This document shows, piece by piece, positions 13,301-23,000 of a stretch of 64,000 nucleotides of DNA (its first letter is position 1; each line of letters starts with the position of its first letter). The stretch comes from Onchidella celtica (lineage: Eukaryota > Mollusca > Gastropoda > Systellommatophora > Onchidiidae), in NCBI GenBank assembly GCA_963931925.1, contig OZ007576.1, positions 11,947,582 through 12,011,581 on the forward strand, read 5' to 3'. A program made the position numbers and the translations under genes. The notes beneath the pieces are model-generated. The model did not search any database, had not been told where the DNA came from, and saw only the letters and a list, made by a program, of their open reading frames with translations.

Positions 13301-15054
13301 TTAGGGTCAGCTCCCCTGTCCAGTAGTACTTTAATTACCTCTACATGACCTTGATATGATGCGTCTACCAACGATGTGCTACCATCATTGCCTTGTTTGT
13401 TAAGATCAGCTCCCCTATCCAGTAGTACTTTAACCACTTCCACATGACCTCCATTTGATGCATCTATCAAAGGTGTGCTACCACCATTGCCTTGTTGGTT
13501 ATGGTCAGCTCCCCTGTCCAGTAGTACTTTAACCACATCCACATGACCTTGACTTGATGCCCACATTAATGCTGTTTCGCCATCCTTGTCTCCATTGTTA
13601 GGGTCAGCTCCCCTGTCCAATAGTACTTTAATCACCTCTACATGACCTTGATACGATGCATCTACCAACGGTGTGCTACCATCATTTCCTTGTTTGTTAA
13701 GATCAGCTCCTCTGTCCAATAGTACTTTAACCACCTCCACATGACCTTGATATGATGCCCACATTAACGATGTTTTACCGTATTTGTCTTTTTTGTTATG
13801 GTCACCTCCCCTGTCCAGTAGGACTTTAAGTACATCTACATGACCTTGATATGATGCGTCTATCAACGGTACGCTACCATGACTGCCTTGTTTGTTAGGT
13901 TCAGCTCCTCTGTCCAGTATTGCTTTAACCACATCCATATGACCTTGATATGATGCCCACACTAACGCCGTTTTACCATATTTGCTTTCTTTGGTATGAT
14001 CAGCTCCCCAGTCCAGTAGAACTTTAACCACATCCACATGACCTTTATATGATGCCCACATTAACGCTGTGTCCCCTATTTTGTTTTGTTTGTTAGGGTC
14101 AGCTCCCTCGTCCAGTAGAACTTTAATCACCTCCGTATGACCTTGACGTGATGCGCCTATCAACAGTGTGCTACCACCATTGCTGTGTTTGTAATGGTCA
14201 GCTCCCCTGTCCAGTAGTACTTTAACCACATCCACATGACCTTGACCTGATGCCCACATTAATGCTGTTTTGCCATATTTGTCTTGTTTGTTATGATTAG
14301 CTCCACTGTCCAGTAGTACTTTAACCACATCCATATGACCTTGACTTGATGCCCACATTAATCCAGTTTTGCCATTTTTGTCTTGTTTATTGGGGTCACC
14401 TCCCCCGTCCAGTAGTACTTTAACCACCTCTACCTGACCTTTAAACGATGAATTCATTGATGCTATACCGCTATCTCTGTCTTGTTTGTTATGATTAGCT
14501 ACTTTTTCTGACAGTAGTTCGACGAAAACCAAGTTGCTTGAAAACGATGCCATCATTAATGCCGTCCTTTTAAGCATGTTTTCCTTATTAGGATCAATTC
14601 CCTTTTCTAGTAGTATTTTAACCATCTCTGCATTTCCTTGATACGAAGCTTTCATTAACGCAGTCGTTCCATATTTATTTTCCTTGTTAGGGTCACCTCC
14701 TTTTTCCATTAATGCCTTCACAACCTCCATATTGCCTTGATATGATGCTTTCATTAATGCAGTCGTTCCATATCTATTTTCCTTGTTAGGGTCACTGCCC
14801 CATTCAAGCAGTACTCTAACCACGCCCATGTGACCTTGATATGATGCTTTCATTAAAGCTGTTGTTCCATATCTATTTCCAATGTTAGGGTCACCCCCGC
14901 ATATTAGCAGTAGTTTGACTATCTCCATAACACCTCGGTAGGATGACTTCATTAACGCTGTCTCCCCATATTTGTCTTGCTCGTTAGGTTCACTCCCATT
15001 TTCTAACAGTACTTTAACCACATCCACATTTCCTTGATACGATGCTTTCATCAA
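10303..15054 (-). CDS. Giant ankyrin-repeat protein with SOCS-box-like C-terminus, copy A
   Basis: A single uninterrupted frame of 1583 codons. Residues 1 to about 1342 are about 40 tandem 33-residue ankyrin repeats with consensus D-x-DGETALMWASxQGHVDVVKVLLDRGAD. Residues about 1343-1583 are non-repetitive. Within them, about 1497-1537 (PWPLVKLAFIAVSSALG, then LPPILQRML) fits a SOCS box: an Elongin-C-binding BC box followed by an LPxP-type Cul5 box. ASB proteins with this layout are substrate receptors of Cullin-5 ubiquitin ligases, acting in cytosol or nucleus; that role is inferred here. No signal peptide or membrane segment. The first Met of this frame is not the natural start: the true N-terminus lies at 15244 in another frame, separated by a small deletion (next entry). 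The gene is intronless over this span. It is paralogous to 48351-52185. Confidence 0.85.
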   Translation of the reverse strand: MMKASYQGNVDVVKVLLENGSEPNEQDKYGETALMKSSYRGVMEIVKLLLICGGDPNIGNRYGTTALMKASYQGHMGVVRVLLEWGSDPNKENRYGTTALMKASYQGNMEVVKALMEKGGDPNKENKYGTTALMKASYQGNAEMVKILLEKGIDPNKENMLKRTALMMASFSSNLVFVELLSEKVANHNKQDRDSGIASMNSSFKGQVEVVKVLLDGGGDPNKQDKNGKTGLMWASSQGHMDVVKVLLDSGANHNKQDKYGKTALMWASGQGHVDVVKVLLDRGADHYKHSNGGSTLLIGASRQGHTEVIKVLLDEGADPNKQNKIGDTALMWASYKGHVDVVKVLLDWGADHTKESKYGKTALVWASYQGHMDVVKAILDRGAEPNKQGSHGSVPLIDASYQGHVDVLKVLLDRGGDHNKKDKYGKTSLMWASYQGHVEVVKVLLDRGADLNKQGNDGSTPLVDASYQGHVEVIKVLLDRGADPNNGDKDGETALMWASSQGHVDVVKVLLDRGADHNQQGNGGSTPLIDASNGGHVEVVKVLLDRGADLNKQGNDGSTSLVDASYQGHVEVIKVLLDRGADPNKGDKDGKTALMWASRQGHMDVVKVLLDRGAEPNIGNNDAETALMWASRQGHMDVVKVLLDWGADPNKGNKDGETALMWASRQGHVDVVKVLLDSGADLNKQDKALFTALWWASYEGHVDVVKLLLDRGADNNKLHNDLETALSLASHQGHVDVVKVLLDRGADHNKENNYGITALMCASPGGHVEVVKVLLDGGADHNKENKYGITSLMWASGQGHVDVVKVLLDRGFDHNKQDYNGSTPLIDASNGGHVDVVKVLLDRGADHNKLDKIGGTALMNASYQGYVDVVKVLLDRGADHNKENKYGITALMCASAVGHVNVVKVLLRRGADHKKQDEDGETALIWASNEGRVEVIKVLLYWGADLNKQDKVGETALIWASSQGHVDVVKVLLHWGAYHNKQDKDGETALMWASSQGHVDVVKLLLTRGADLNKRDKDGETALMWASSQGHVDVVEILLTRGADLNKRDKDGETALMWASSQGHVDVVEILLDRGADLNKRDKDGKTALMWASYEGHMDVVKVLLYRGADHTKKDKNGKALLTRVSCQGHIEVLKVLLDRGVDPNKQDSEYRTPLIHASRQGHVELIKLLLDRGADPNKKDSEYRTPLIHASRRGHVDVIKVLLDWGADYDKQDNGGRTPLIGALCQDHVEVVQLLLDWGADHDKQDKDGETALMWASYKGHMDVAKVLLDRGTDPNKQDKAGRTSLMLASNQGHLDVTKVLLDWGANPNKQDNDGRTALMHTDNPACLAVLLDSGADPSLLDCARGTVLVHRLQYLQPLALNFFSGARRNALAAVSVLMERDVNPFLGISHLPLLDEQSVSLRTDAIQFYSNFLTYLWIALNNLRALSELHWARNLDNVHAVKYMFVCCFITNADVKLIRRIVSKPMTPPSVSNRFAEEGEVLVVNFLRQVMRHPWPLVKLAFIAVSSALGPGTQREERIKQTGLPPILQRMLMFQTPVPRLLAGQWSNISLCFGPVQYETLPTPRPLLYYWPFGRQLDLT

Positions 15055-15081
15055 TGCTGTCGTGCCACCACAGTCATGTTT

Positions 15082-15244
15082 GTTTCGGTCCTTCTTCTAC
15101 TATTTCCTCAACCACTTCCACATTCCCTTGACATGATGCCTTCATTAGCGCTGTCTCTTCACGAATGCCTTGCTGGTTAACTTCACTTCCCATTTGTGAC
15201 TGTACTTTAGCCACTTCCACATTTCCTGTCTCTGATGCCATCAT
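15082..15244 (-). pseudogene. 5' end of ankyrin gene A, out of frame
   Basis: Begins MMASETGNVEVAKV, the same N-terminus as the copy B protein, and a TAA lies in frame five codons upstream, supporting this Met as the start. After about 56 codons the frame closes because about 5 bases present in copy B (around TCAGCTCC) are missing near 15087. The 1583-codon frame continues the protein from there. This suggests copy A is a pseudogene as read, unless the deletion is a sequencing or assembly error or the long frame is used from an internal Met. Confidence 0.8.
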
Positions 15245-15756
15245 TAACTTAACTCCTTACGGTAACTTTTGCGTGTGTGAACGGGAACTCTCAACGCTAT
15301 CCAGTTTGAAATTCAGGGGTGGTTCGAAGATGTTTTTTCTTTCACTCTGAATGTACACAAGACATAACACATTATACATCAAAATAAATGAAAATCAATG
15401 AACCAAGAAAAAATTAGATATTTTGAAAAGTTGGTTTAAATATATTATTTGTATTGGAAAATGGGTGTCCGTTCAAGCCCAATATTTTCCTTTCTGAAGT
15501 GAAGCGAAAAATCCGCGAGCCGAATGTTTGGCTTACTTTAGCAAATGAGTCAGTGCGATCATGCCCTCGTGATTTTGCTTGTTTAGGTCAGCTCTACTTT
15601 TCTTCTGTCTTTTAACAGTTTCCATAGTTCCCACTCTCCGATACTAAAACTGGAACCGTCTTGCCCTGTTCTGTGATGTATATGTAGCTCTTCTTCATGT
15701 TCTAGGGACGCCTGATTAATGACCACCAACCGTAGTGCCTGTTTGAAAGAGCTTAC
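15245..15756. other. 5' flank of ankyrin gene A
   Basis: Upstream region of the minus-strand gene, well conserved with 52186-52700 in copy B, which may reflect retained promoter or 5' untranslated sequence or just recent duplication. I see no clear TATA box or initiator. Confidence 0.5.
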
Positions 15757-15990
15757 TTACTTACATAGTCCGGCCTCCCGAGAGGCATGCTGCAGAAAGA
15801 TTGCCCCAACGTGACCGATCGGCAGAGATTCTAAGGGCATCACTAACCCGTCTGTTGGGCAACTGAAAATCTGGGTCGTGTGTCTGTCGCCAGTTCGCCA
15901 TAGGTCTTCCTCGACTTCGTTGTCGTTCCAGTGCAGAACTTGGTTGGCGGGTCTGGAGGGTGGTAGTCTAACAAAGTGTCCTAGCAAGAA
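15757..15990 (-). mobile_element. APE-type LINE 3' remnant, copy A
   Basis: The minus strand translates in two frames to a motif typical of the C-terminus of APE-type LINE polyproteins: LGHFVRLPPSRPANQVLHW, then a SRGRPMANWRQT and SADRSRWG stretch. Frameshifted and truncated. A matching remnant lies at 52710-52935, so it predates the segmental duplication. Too short to assign a clade. Confidence 0.65.
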
Positions 15991-16281
15991 TGATTAATTT
16001 TATCTGAAAGTAGGGTCTACACCGTTTGCATCAAGATGTCTCACTGTAGGTCACAACTGGGGCTTGACTGTGTCACTTGTTTGCCAAGTGATTTTCTGGA
16101 ACATGACAGGAAAGGAAGTCATGGAATGTGTCATACAGTAATGAGGTCGTTGAAAACGGATTTCATTAAACCTGGTACACACTGGTACACACTTTGGGCA
16201 GTTTTACATTGCACATGTACGGACTACAAAATTCAAAACCTTGGAGTCTGGTGGGTTTTTGTCACTGATATTGATCATATT

Positions 16282-16330
16282 TTTACCTATGTATGTATGT
16301 ATATATGTATGTATGTATGTATGTATGTAG
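16282..16330. repeat. (TATG)n microsatellite, 5' flank of LINE 1
   Basis: About a dozen TATG units directly abutting the first base of the LINE at about 16331. Copy B at the same place has a (TATC)n/(TGTC)n microsatellite (53222-53465) and no LINE. Confidence 0.9.
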
Positions 16331-19300
16331 CAAGATGGCGGACGGGTCAGACACACTTTGTGTGCTCCTGATCGTTTAGCAGATTTTGTTGTTCATACCC
16401 GTCGTCACTGCCGTCGAAAACGCAGAAATGGATGACCAGCGTGCTGGGCTGGTCACAAAGATCAAGATTCTGACAAAAAGTGCCATTGCAAGTGGAAAAA
16501 TTCGTTTGGATTCCAACCGGAGCCGTTTGTTTACATCTAGATCTAGACCCACACAGTGCAATGGCAGTACGGTAGGCCTACTAGACTTTGATACGAACAG
16601 CATACAACAATGGTCAAGATTTTTAGACAAACGAGAGTCTTGGAATGACTTTATTGAGGCTGAGGGCAGGTTTAGAGAAACTATTTCAACGGCTCCTATC
16701 CACGTAAAGAAAACATTTATCCATCCCAACCCTGTGTGGTGGTTGGGAATCGTGTCTGTTTTGTGTAGTGTGTTTGTGAAAGACGGCGAGTTTCAAGATC
16801 TAAGACCCGATGGCCAGCCATTCAGCATAGAATTTCTCAAATTCATCAAGAGAATCCTTCTAAAGTTTCCTGTCGTAACACCAGAAGAAACGCCAGAACA
16901 TGCGAAAGACACAACATCAAACACCGAAAACGAACGACAATCGATCACCGCATTCATTCAACAAACACTGTTTTTCTTTCGAAATAAATCTAACAGATCA
17001 ACAGACAACAACAACAAAAGGTTATCAAAGGAAGAACTGCTCGTGGTACTAGACAAGGATAAAAAAAAGAGCCATAGCTATTATCAAAAACGATTGCATT
17101 GTTTCCAGTAATAGCTGTGAAATCGATATCTCCACAGTAGAGAAACATTTCATGTCAAGGTGTGCTCGTAAACTTGACACACCCCTCACCGAACAACCTT
17201 GGGACAACGAGGTCAGCATACCATCACCGGATTGGCTGCCTCACACCGACTTATTTACAGTCGATGAAGTGAAGTCAGCGATAAAAACATTACCAACACG
17301 GAAATCCCCCGGCGCTGATGGCGTCACGTACGACACAATTAAGAAAAAAGTAAACAAACTTGCCCCTATCTTTACAGTGATCTTCAACATTTGCTTGACC
17401 CACCAGCGCGTACCACCTGATTGGAAACACGGCATCATCACAATGATACCAAAGAGAAACGGAGATGTCAACAACATTGAAGACTGGAGACCCATCTCCC
17501 TTCTGCCTTCTTCTTATAAACTGTTTATGAAACTCATACAGTCGCGGATGATGCCGTGGATCGCCTCTACTCAGCGCCTGTCACCGAGACAAAAGGGATC
17601 GCTGCCACGTAATGGTCTCCAGGAACACGTTTTCTGTTTAAAGACAGCCATAAGTGACTTCTTACATTGTACCTCAAAAATATGCCTATGTTTTGTTGAC
17701 ATCAAAGACGCTTTTGGAAGTATCGACCACCAGACTATGTTCAATGAACTTAAACGATATGGCTACCCTGACTTATATATTAATATAACTAAAGACATCT
17801 ATAGTGAGTCTAGTTTTCAGGTTAAAACTGGCAAAGGGGTCACAGACAAAATTGTTCGGGAAAAGGGGATAATCCAAGGTTGCCCATGGTCTGTAACACT
17901 TTTTGAACAGGGGATTGACTGTTGGTTAAGATGGGTTGAACAAAGTTTCCCACCATATCAAGTACCTAACCCTATTCAAGGCTATGTTGATGATGTAAGT
18001 CTTTTAAGTGCAAACATCAACGATATGAATATAATGACAAATAAGACCAGTACTTTTTTGAACACCACTGGTATGGATGTAAAGCCACGAAAGTGTGCCG
18101 TTACATTTGGACAGCGCACGGGAAATAACTGGGCAAACAGCAAAACAAATGCTGATGTTAAAGTGCAAGATCAGGGCATTCCTGTTTTGACAAAAGAAAA
18201 TAGCTATAAATATTTGGGTCATGACATTAATATCCAAAACACCAGTGGGATTTCCCAGGTATGCTCTGTGATAGCCGAATTCAAAACAAACATAAGAATC
18301 AGTCTTGCCCCATTGCCATCATCTGCTAAACTCCAGCTATTGAGCCCCATGTGTATTAGCCCTGTGCTATTCTACTTTTCTAATTTAATCTTTACTGAAA
18401 AACACCTAAAGGAGATCGAAGATGAAATTGTAAACAATGTTAGAACATGGCTGGGTCTAAATGAATCTACATCTAGAAATTTCTTTTTCAGTCCACGAGC
18501 CCAAGGGGGTCTCGGAGTTCCTAATCCTGCCATTTTATACCACGCTAAACACCTTGCCTTTCACCTAGAAATGTTGAATAATGATGATGTTTTAGTCAAA
18601 AATGCTGCGACCCAGTCATTTGATTTGCATATGACTAAAAGAAAAGTGTCAAAAGTAGAGAGTGATGGAGAAAATATAAATTTCGCAGGATATGAACTAA
18701 AAGAAAATGGTTAACGTAATAAGAAAAGCAAGGTCAACTAGTCAAAATCAAATTGGGTCAACCTCCAGGAGGTGTGTGCCAGAGAAAAAATTGAACTACA
18801 GGAATCTAACAATATCTTTAAATACAATGTCGAGGTTGATGATGATGTTCATTTTTCTCTTCATGATCATGTGAAATTTCAAAAATGTTATAAAAATGTG
18901 AAACTAAATAATGTTGTTGAAGAACTGAAAAGTTTGAAATCACAAGGAAGAATAATTAGAGAAAATGGGAACAACATTGATTACACTGTATCTTGTAACT
19001 TTTTAACCAACTACAAAATAAGTGATAAAGTACGAACGTTTTGTGTGAAAGGGAGGATGCAAGTGCTTGAATGTGAGAGTCTTTTGCACACATACTATCC
19101 AAACAGTTATTCAAAAACATGTAAACTTTGTAATTTCTATGCTGAGACAGTATCCCATGTTTTGAATGGATGTAAAAAACTGAAGCCGCTTTACCAGCAA
19201 AGAAACAACAAAGTTGTCAATAAGATCTTTGAGAAAGTAAGTGATGTGTACAAAAGGAACACGCATGTCTCATTGAAAAAAGACACACCTTTAAGGCCAG

Positions 19301-19852
19301 CTCATTTTGATAACACCCAAGAAAATTTTGACACCACTGCCAACAGGCCTGATATTACAATTATTGATCGTGAACACAAAAGAGTATGGCTTGTAGAGGT
19401 TGCAGTCTGTTTTGGTGCCCATATTGAAAACTGCTACCAAAATAAATTTAATAAATATTTCCCCCTCAGTATGGAGATAAACAAAATGGGATTTAACACC
19501 CGTGTAATTGTTTTGATTGTTGGCAGTCTGGGCCACATTCATAAAAATTTTTCTAAAGGATTGTTCCAACTAAATATCAGAAAATATGAAATCCGGGGTC
19601 TCTGCAAATACTTAAGCAATAGTGCAATATTCTCATCCCATCACATATGGAAACGCCGTTGTAAATCCCATCCTCTATAATCTATGTACTGTGTCATTAC
19701 CCTTTTATATCATTATTTGAATATTCTTCATGAATCTTGTTTCTTGTTTACCTGCATCCAACATGCTACCATCCATTTTGATGTATTTCTCATCATCATT
19801 TTTCTATGATGTTACATTACTTGTATTGTATTATAGAGAAATAAAGATATTG

Positions 19853-19855
<3 letters not shown>
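16331..19855 (+). mobile_element. RLE-type LINE, first copy (full length, degraded)
   Basis: Starts with CAAGATGGCGGACGGG immediately after a (TATG)n run and ends with GAAATAAAGATATTGATATG running into another (TATG)n array. It is essentially full length, with a poly(A)-signal-like AATAAA (19840-19845) near its 3' end. By eye, the encoded protein is roughly half identical to that of the second copy, so the two are different families and not a tandem duplication. Confidence 0.85.
16335..19680 (+). pseudogene. RT-endonuclease polyprotein of LINE 1, broken
   Basis: Collinear with the intact 1123-residue protein of the second copy. The frame is open from ATG at 16335 but is closed by TAG at 16377. 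It resumes to 17111, where an A-run near 17063-17069 shifts it by one. It then runs 17152-18714 and, after two stops at 18712 and 18748, on to 19680. Visible motifs are the RT start SPGADGVTYD, the FVDIKDAFGS catalytic block, QGCPWS, GYVDDV, a CX2CX8HX4C knuckle (CKLCNFYAETVSHVLNGC), and the RPDITII...VEV restriction-like endonuclease core. Non-functional as read. Confidence 0.88.
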
Positions 19856-19883
<28 letters not shown>

Positions 19884-19925
19884 TGTATGTATGTATGTAT
19901 GTATGTATGTATGTATGTATGTATG

Positions 19926-19956
<31 letters not shown>

Positions 19957-20018
19957 GTATGTATGTATGTATGTAAGTATGTATGTATGTATGTATGTAT
20001 GTGTGTATGTGTGTATGT

Positions 20019-20070
<52 letters not shown>
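19856..20070. repeat. (TATG)n/(TG)n microsatellite between two LINEs
   Basis: Pure (TATG) units with rare TAAG variants grade into (TG)n from about 20000, then return to TATG just before the second LINE. The tract is an open frame in every phase (Met-Tyr-Val-Cys), so it extends the LINE frame upstream by 31 codons. Confidence 0.95.
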
Positions 20071-20083
20071 TCAAGATGGCGGA
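20071..20083 (+). promoter_or_regulatory. TISU/YY1-like element at LINE 2 start codon
   Basis: CAAGATGGCGGA matches the TISU consensus SAASATGGCGGC at 11 of 12 positions and is also a YY1-like motif. It begins about 2 bases inside the element and contains its ATG (20076). The same 12-mer occurs at the start of LINE 1 (16331). TISU is known in cellular genes to drive initiation on mRNAs with very short 5' leaders. Its use by this LINE is inference. Confidence 0.6.
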
Positions 20084-23000
20084 CGGGCCAGCGGGGCTTT
20101 TGTCACTGTGTGTTCTTTTCGTCATAATGGACCATATATCCGTCGTAGCTGCCGTCGATAATGCTGCTGAGGTGGGCAGGAAAGTTGGTCTGGTTACCAG
20201 ACTGAAGATGAGCTTCAAGGAAGCGTTGAAAAGTGGGAAAATTCGTATGGAAAACATCAGGTATGCAGGTGACACTAACAATAACAACAAAGATGGCGGA
20301 CACAGCTTCAGTGATGAAGCACTTCTAGACCCAAGTAGTTGGGAACCATTTCTCGGCCATCCAGAGAAGTGGGATGAATTTATTGATCAAGAGAAGGCCT
20401 TTAGGAAGAGTATCAGCACGAAGCCAATAACCATCAAGCCAAGATACACGCATGAAGATCCTAGTAAATGGTGGCGAGTCATTAGACTATTGTGTAGTGT
20501 GTTCTTAAGAGACAATGTATATGTTGAAACTAGGCCAGACGGCCAACCCTTCAGTATCCAGTTCCTGAGATACGTGATACGTATCCTATCTAAGTTCCCT
20601 CTCACAATCCCTGAAACCCTTGATTCCGCACCCGACCACCTACAGGACGAATCTACTACCCTTCATTCTAAGATAAAGTACATGCTAAGTTCGGTCAAGT
20701 CAGAGATTCAGCCATTTTTTCGACGGGGAACCCCCTCACACTGTGCTGGCACGGAAGAGTCCATTGTAGAAAAGGGAGAACTGATTAACTTGTGGCAATA
20801 TAAGCAACGTGAAGCGATCGAGATTATCAAAAACGACGGCAAGAGAAAGCATTCTTCTGCATGTAACATCGATATCGATGAGATAGAGCAGCACTTCAAA
20901 ACCCACTGCCAAGCTCCACCCGATACCTCTCAAACCCCACCATGGATAGGTTTATCCACCCCATCGCCACAATGGGATCTACCCATCGACCCAATTACAG
21001 AAGAAGAGGTATCCACAACAATTAAAAACTTGCCTAGAAAAAAGTCGCCAGGCGCAGACGGTGTTACTTATGACACAGTGAAACAACAGAGCAGAAAACT
21101 TATACCTGTGCTCACACGCATGTTTAACACATGCCTAGAAAACCGCCGTGTACCACCAGAGTGGAAACACGGAATAATAACATTGGTGCAGAAAAAGAAC
21201 GGCAACCCCGATAACATCGACGACTGGCGGCCCATTTCGCTCTTACAAACATCATATAAATTGTTCATGAAAATCATTGAATCCCGATTAATGAAGTGGA
21301 TTGTCGCAACTGGGCGACTTTCAACGAGACAAAAAGGATTAATACCTCGAAATGGGTTACAAGAACATGTGTACTGCTTAAAGTCGACAATCACCAACTT
21401 TTTACACAGCAGCAGTCAGATGTTCATAAGTTTCATTGACATTAAGGATGCATTTGGCAGCCTCAATCACGCATTCATGCTTAACCAACTCCAAGAAGCG
21501 CAATATCCACAAGCAGTCGTCGACATAACTAAAGATATCTATGAAGGGTCGACTTTCCAAGTCAAAGCAAAAGGGGGGATAACAAGAATAATCCACAGGG
21601 AGAAAGGAGTTATCCAGGGCTGCCCCTGGTCAATTATAGCCTTCGAACAAGGAATTGACAAATGGTTAAGATGGATAAATTCAGACTATGAGTCAGATGG
21701 AATTACAGCTTCCAACTTAACACCAGTGCAGGGCTACGTTGATGATGTATGCTGTTGCGCTACCTCTGCAAATGAAATGGCCACCATGATTGATAAGACA
21801 CATAACTTTATGCAGATGGCACAAATGGAAGTGAAACATCGTAAATGCGCTGTCCTTCATGGACACAGAACAGGCAATAACTGGAACAAAAAATCCACGA
21901 CTGGCAACCGTCAGTTTAGTATCCAGAATGCTCCTATTCCAATGTACCACAAAGTGAAGGAATATACTTACCTGGGGCATGACATCAACATTACCAACAC
22001 CAGTGGTCAACAACAGGTGAATAGCATTATAAGTGACTTTGATAAAACCATAGACCAGATTGACAAATCAGTGCTACCGACATCAGCCAAACTTTCGGCA
22101 GTGAACGTGATGTGCATGTCAAAATTGACTTTTTACTTCCCAAACCTGCACTTCACAGAGGCCAATTTGAAACACCTAGAGGACAAAATAGTCTGGTCCG
22201 CACGAACCTGGTTAGGCTTAAACTCGTCTTCAACACGAGCATTCTTCTTCACTCCAAGATCCATGGGTGGCATTGGCTTGCTTAACCCCCATGTCCTCTA
22301 CTACGCAAAACACATGTCCTTCTACCTGTCTCTCCTTAATAACGACGACCCGTATGTCAAAGAAACAGCAAGAAGGTCCTTAAAACTCCATATGTCGAAA
22401 CGCAAGGCGGAAGAAACTAGCAACGATCATCCGAACTTTGCTGGTTATGCAATTGATTGCAAAGGCAATGTCAATAAAAACTCCAAAGTGAATTGGACAA
22501 AATCAGACTGGATCATCCTCCACGAAATGTGTTATCGTGAGAACATCGGCCTACTACAACAAGGCCACGACTTCATTATGCAGATACAGGCAGACGAAGA
22601 AACAACATTATCGTTCAGATCCGCTGAGGCCTTTTACATGGCCTACAAGACACTCAAGGTCAGAGCATTCCATGAAGACCTCGTCAGCAAATCCTCACAG
22701 GGCAGAATAGTGAGAGAGGCCACTAAAGCAGACTATAAACATTCTGCCGCAGCCTTGACAAACCACAAAATAAATGACAAGTTACGATCGTTCGTGTGTC
22801 GAGGCAGATTGCAGCTCTTGGAATGTGAAAGCCTCTTATCTATCTACTACACTCAGACATACACCAAGAGCTGCAAGATCTGCAACCACCCGACAGAAAC
22901 CGCCTCCCACGTCCTGAGCGGCTGCACGAAACAGCAGAAAATATACCAGAGCAGGCACAACAGAATTGTGGACATTATTCACGCAAAAATTGCCTGGTTT

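Noticed and set aside
19983-20075. Upstream Met at 19983 as the LINE protein start
   Set aside because: The first 31 codons only translate the (TATG)n/(TG)n tract outside the element; ATG 20076 is conserved with the other LINE copy.
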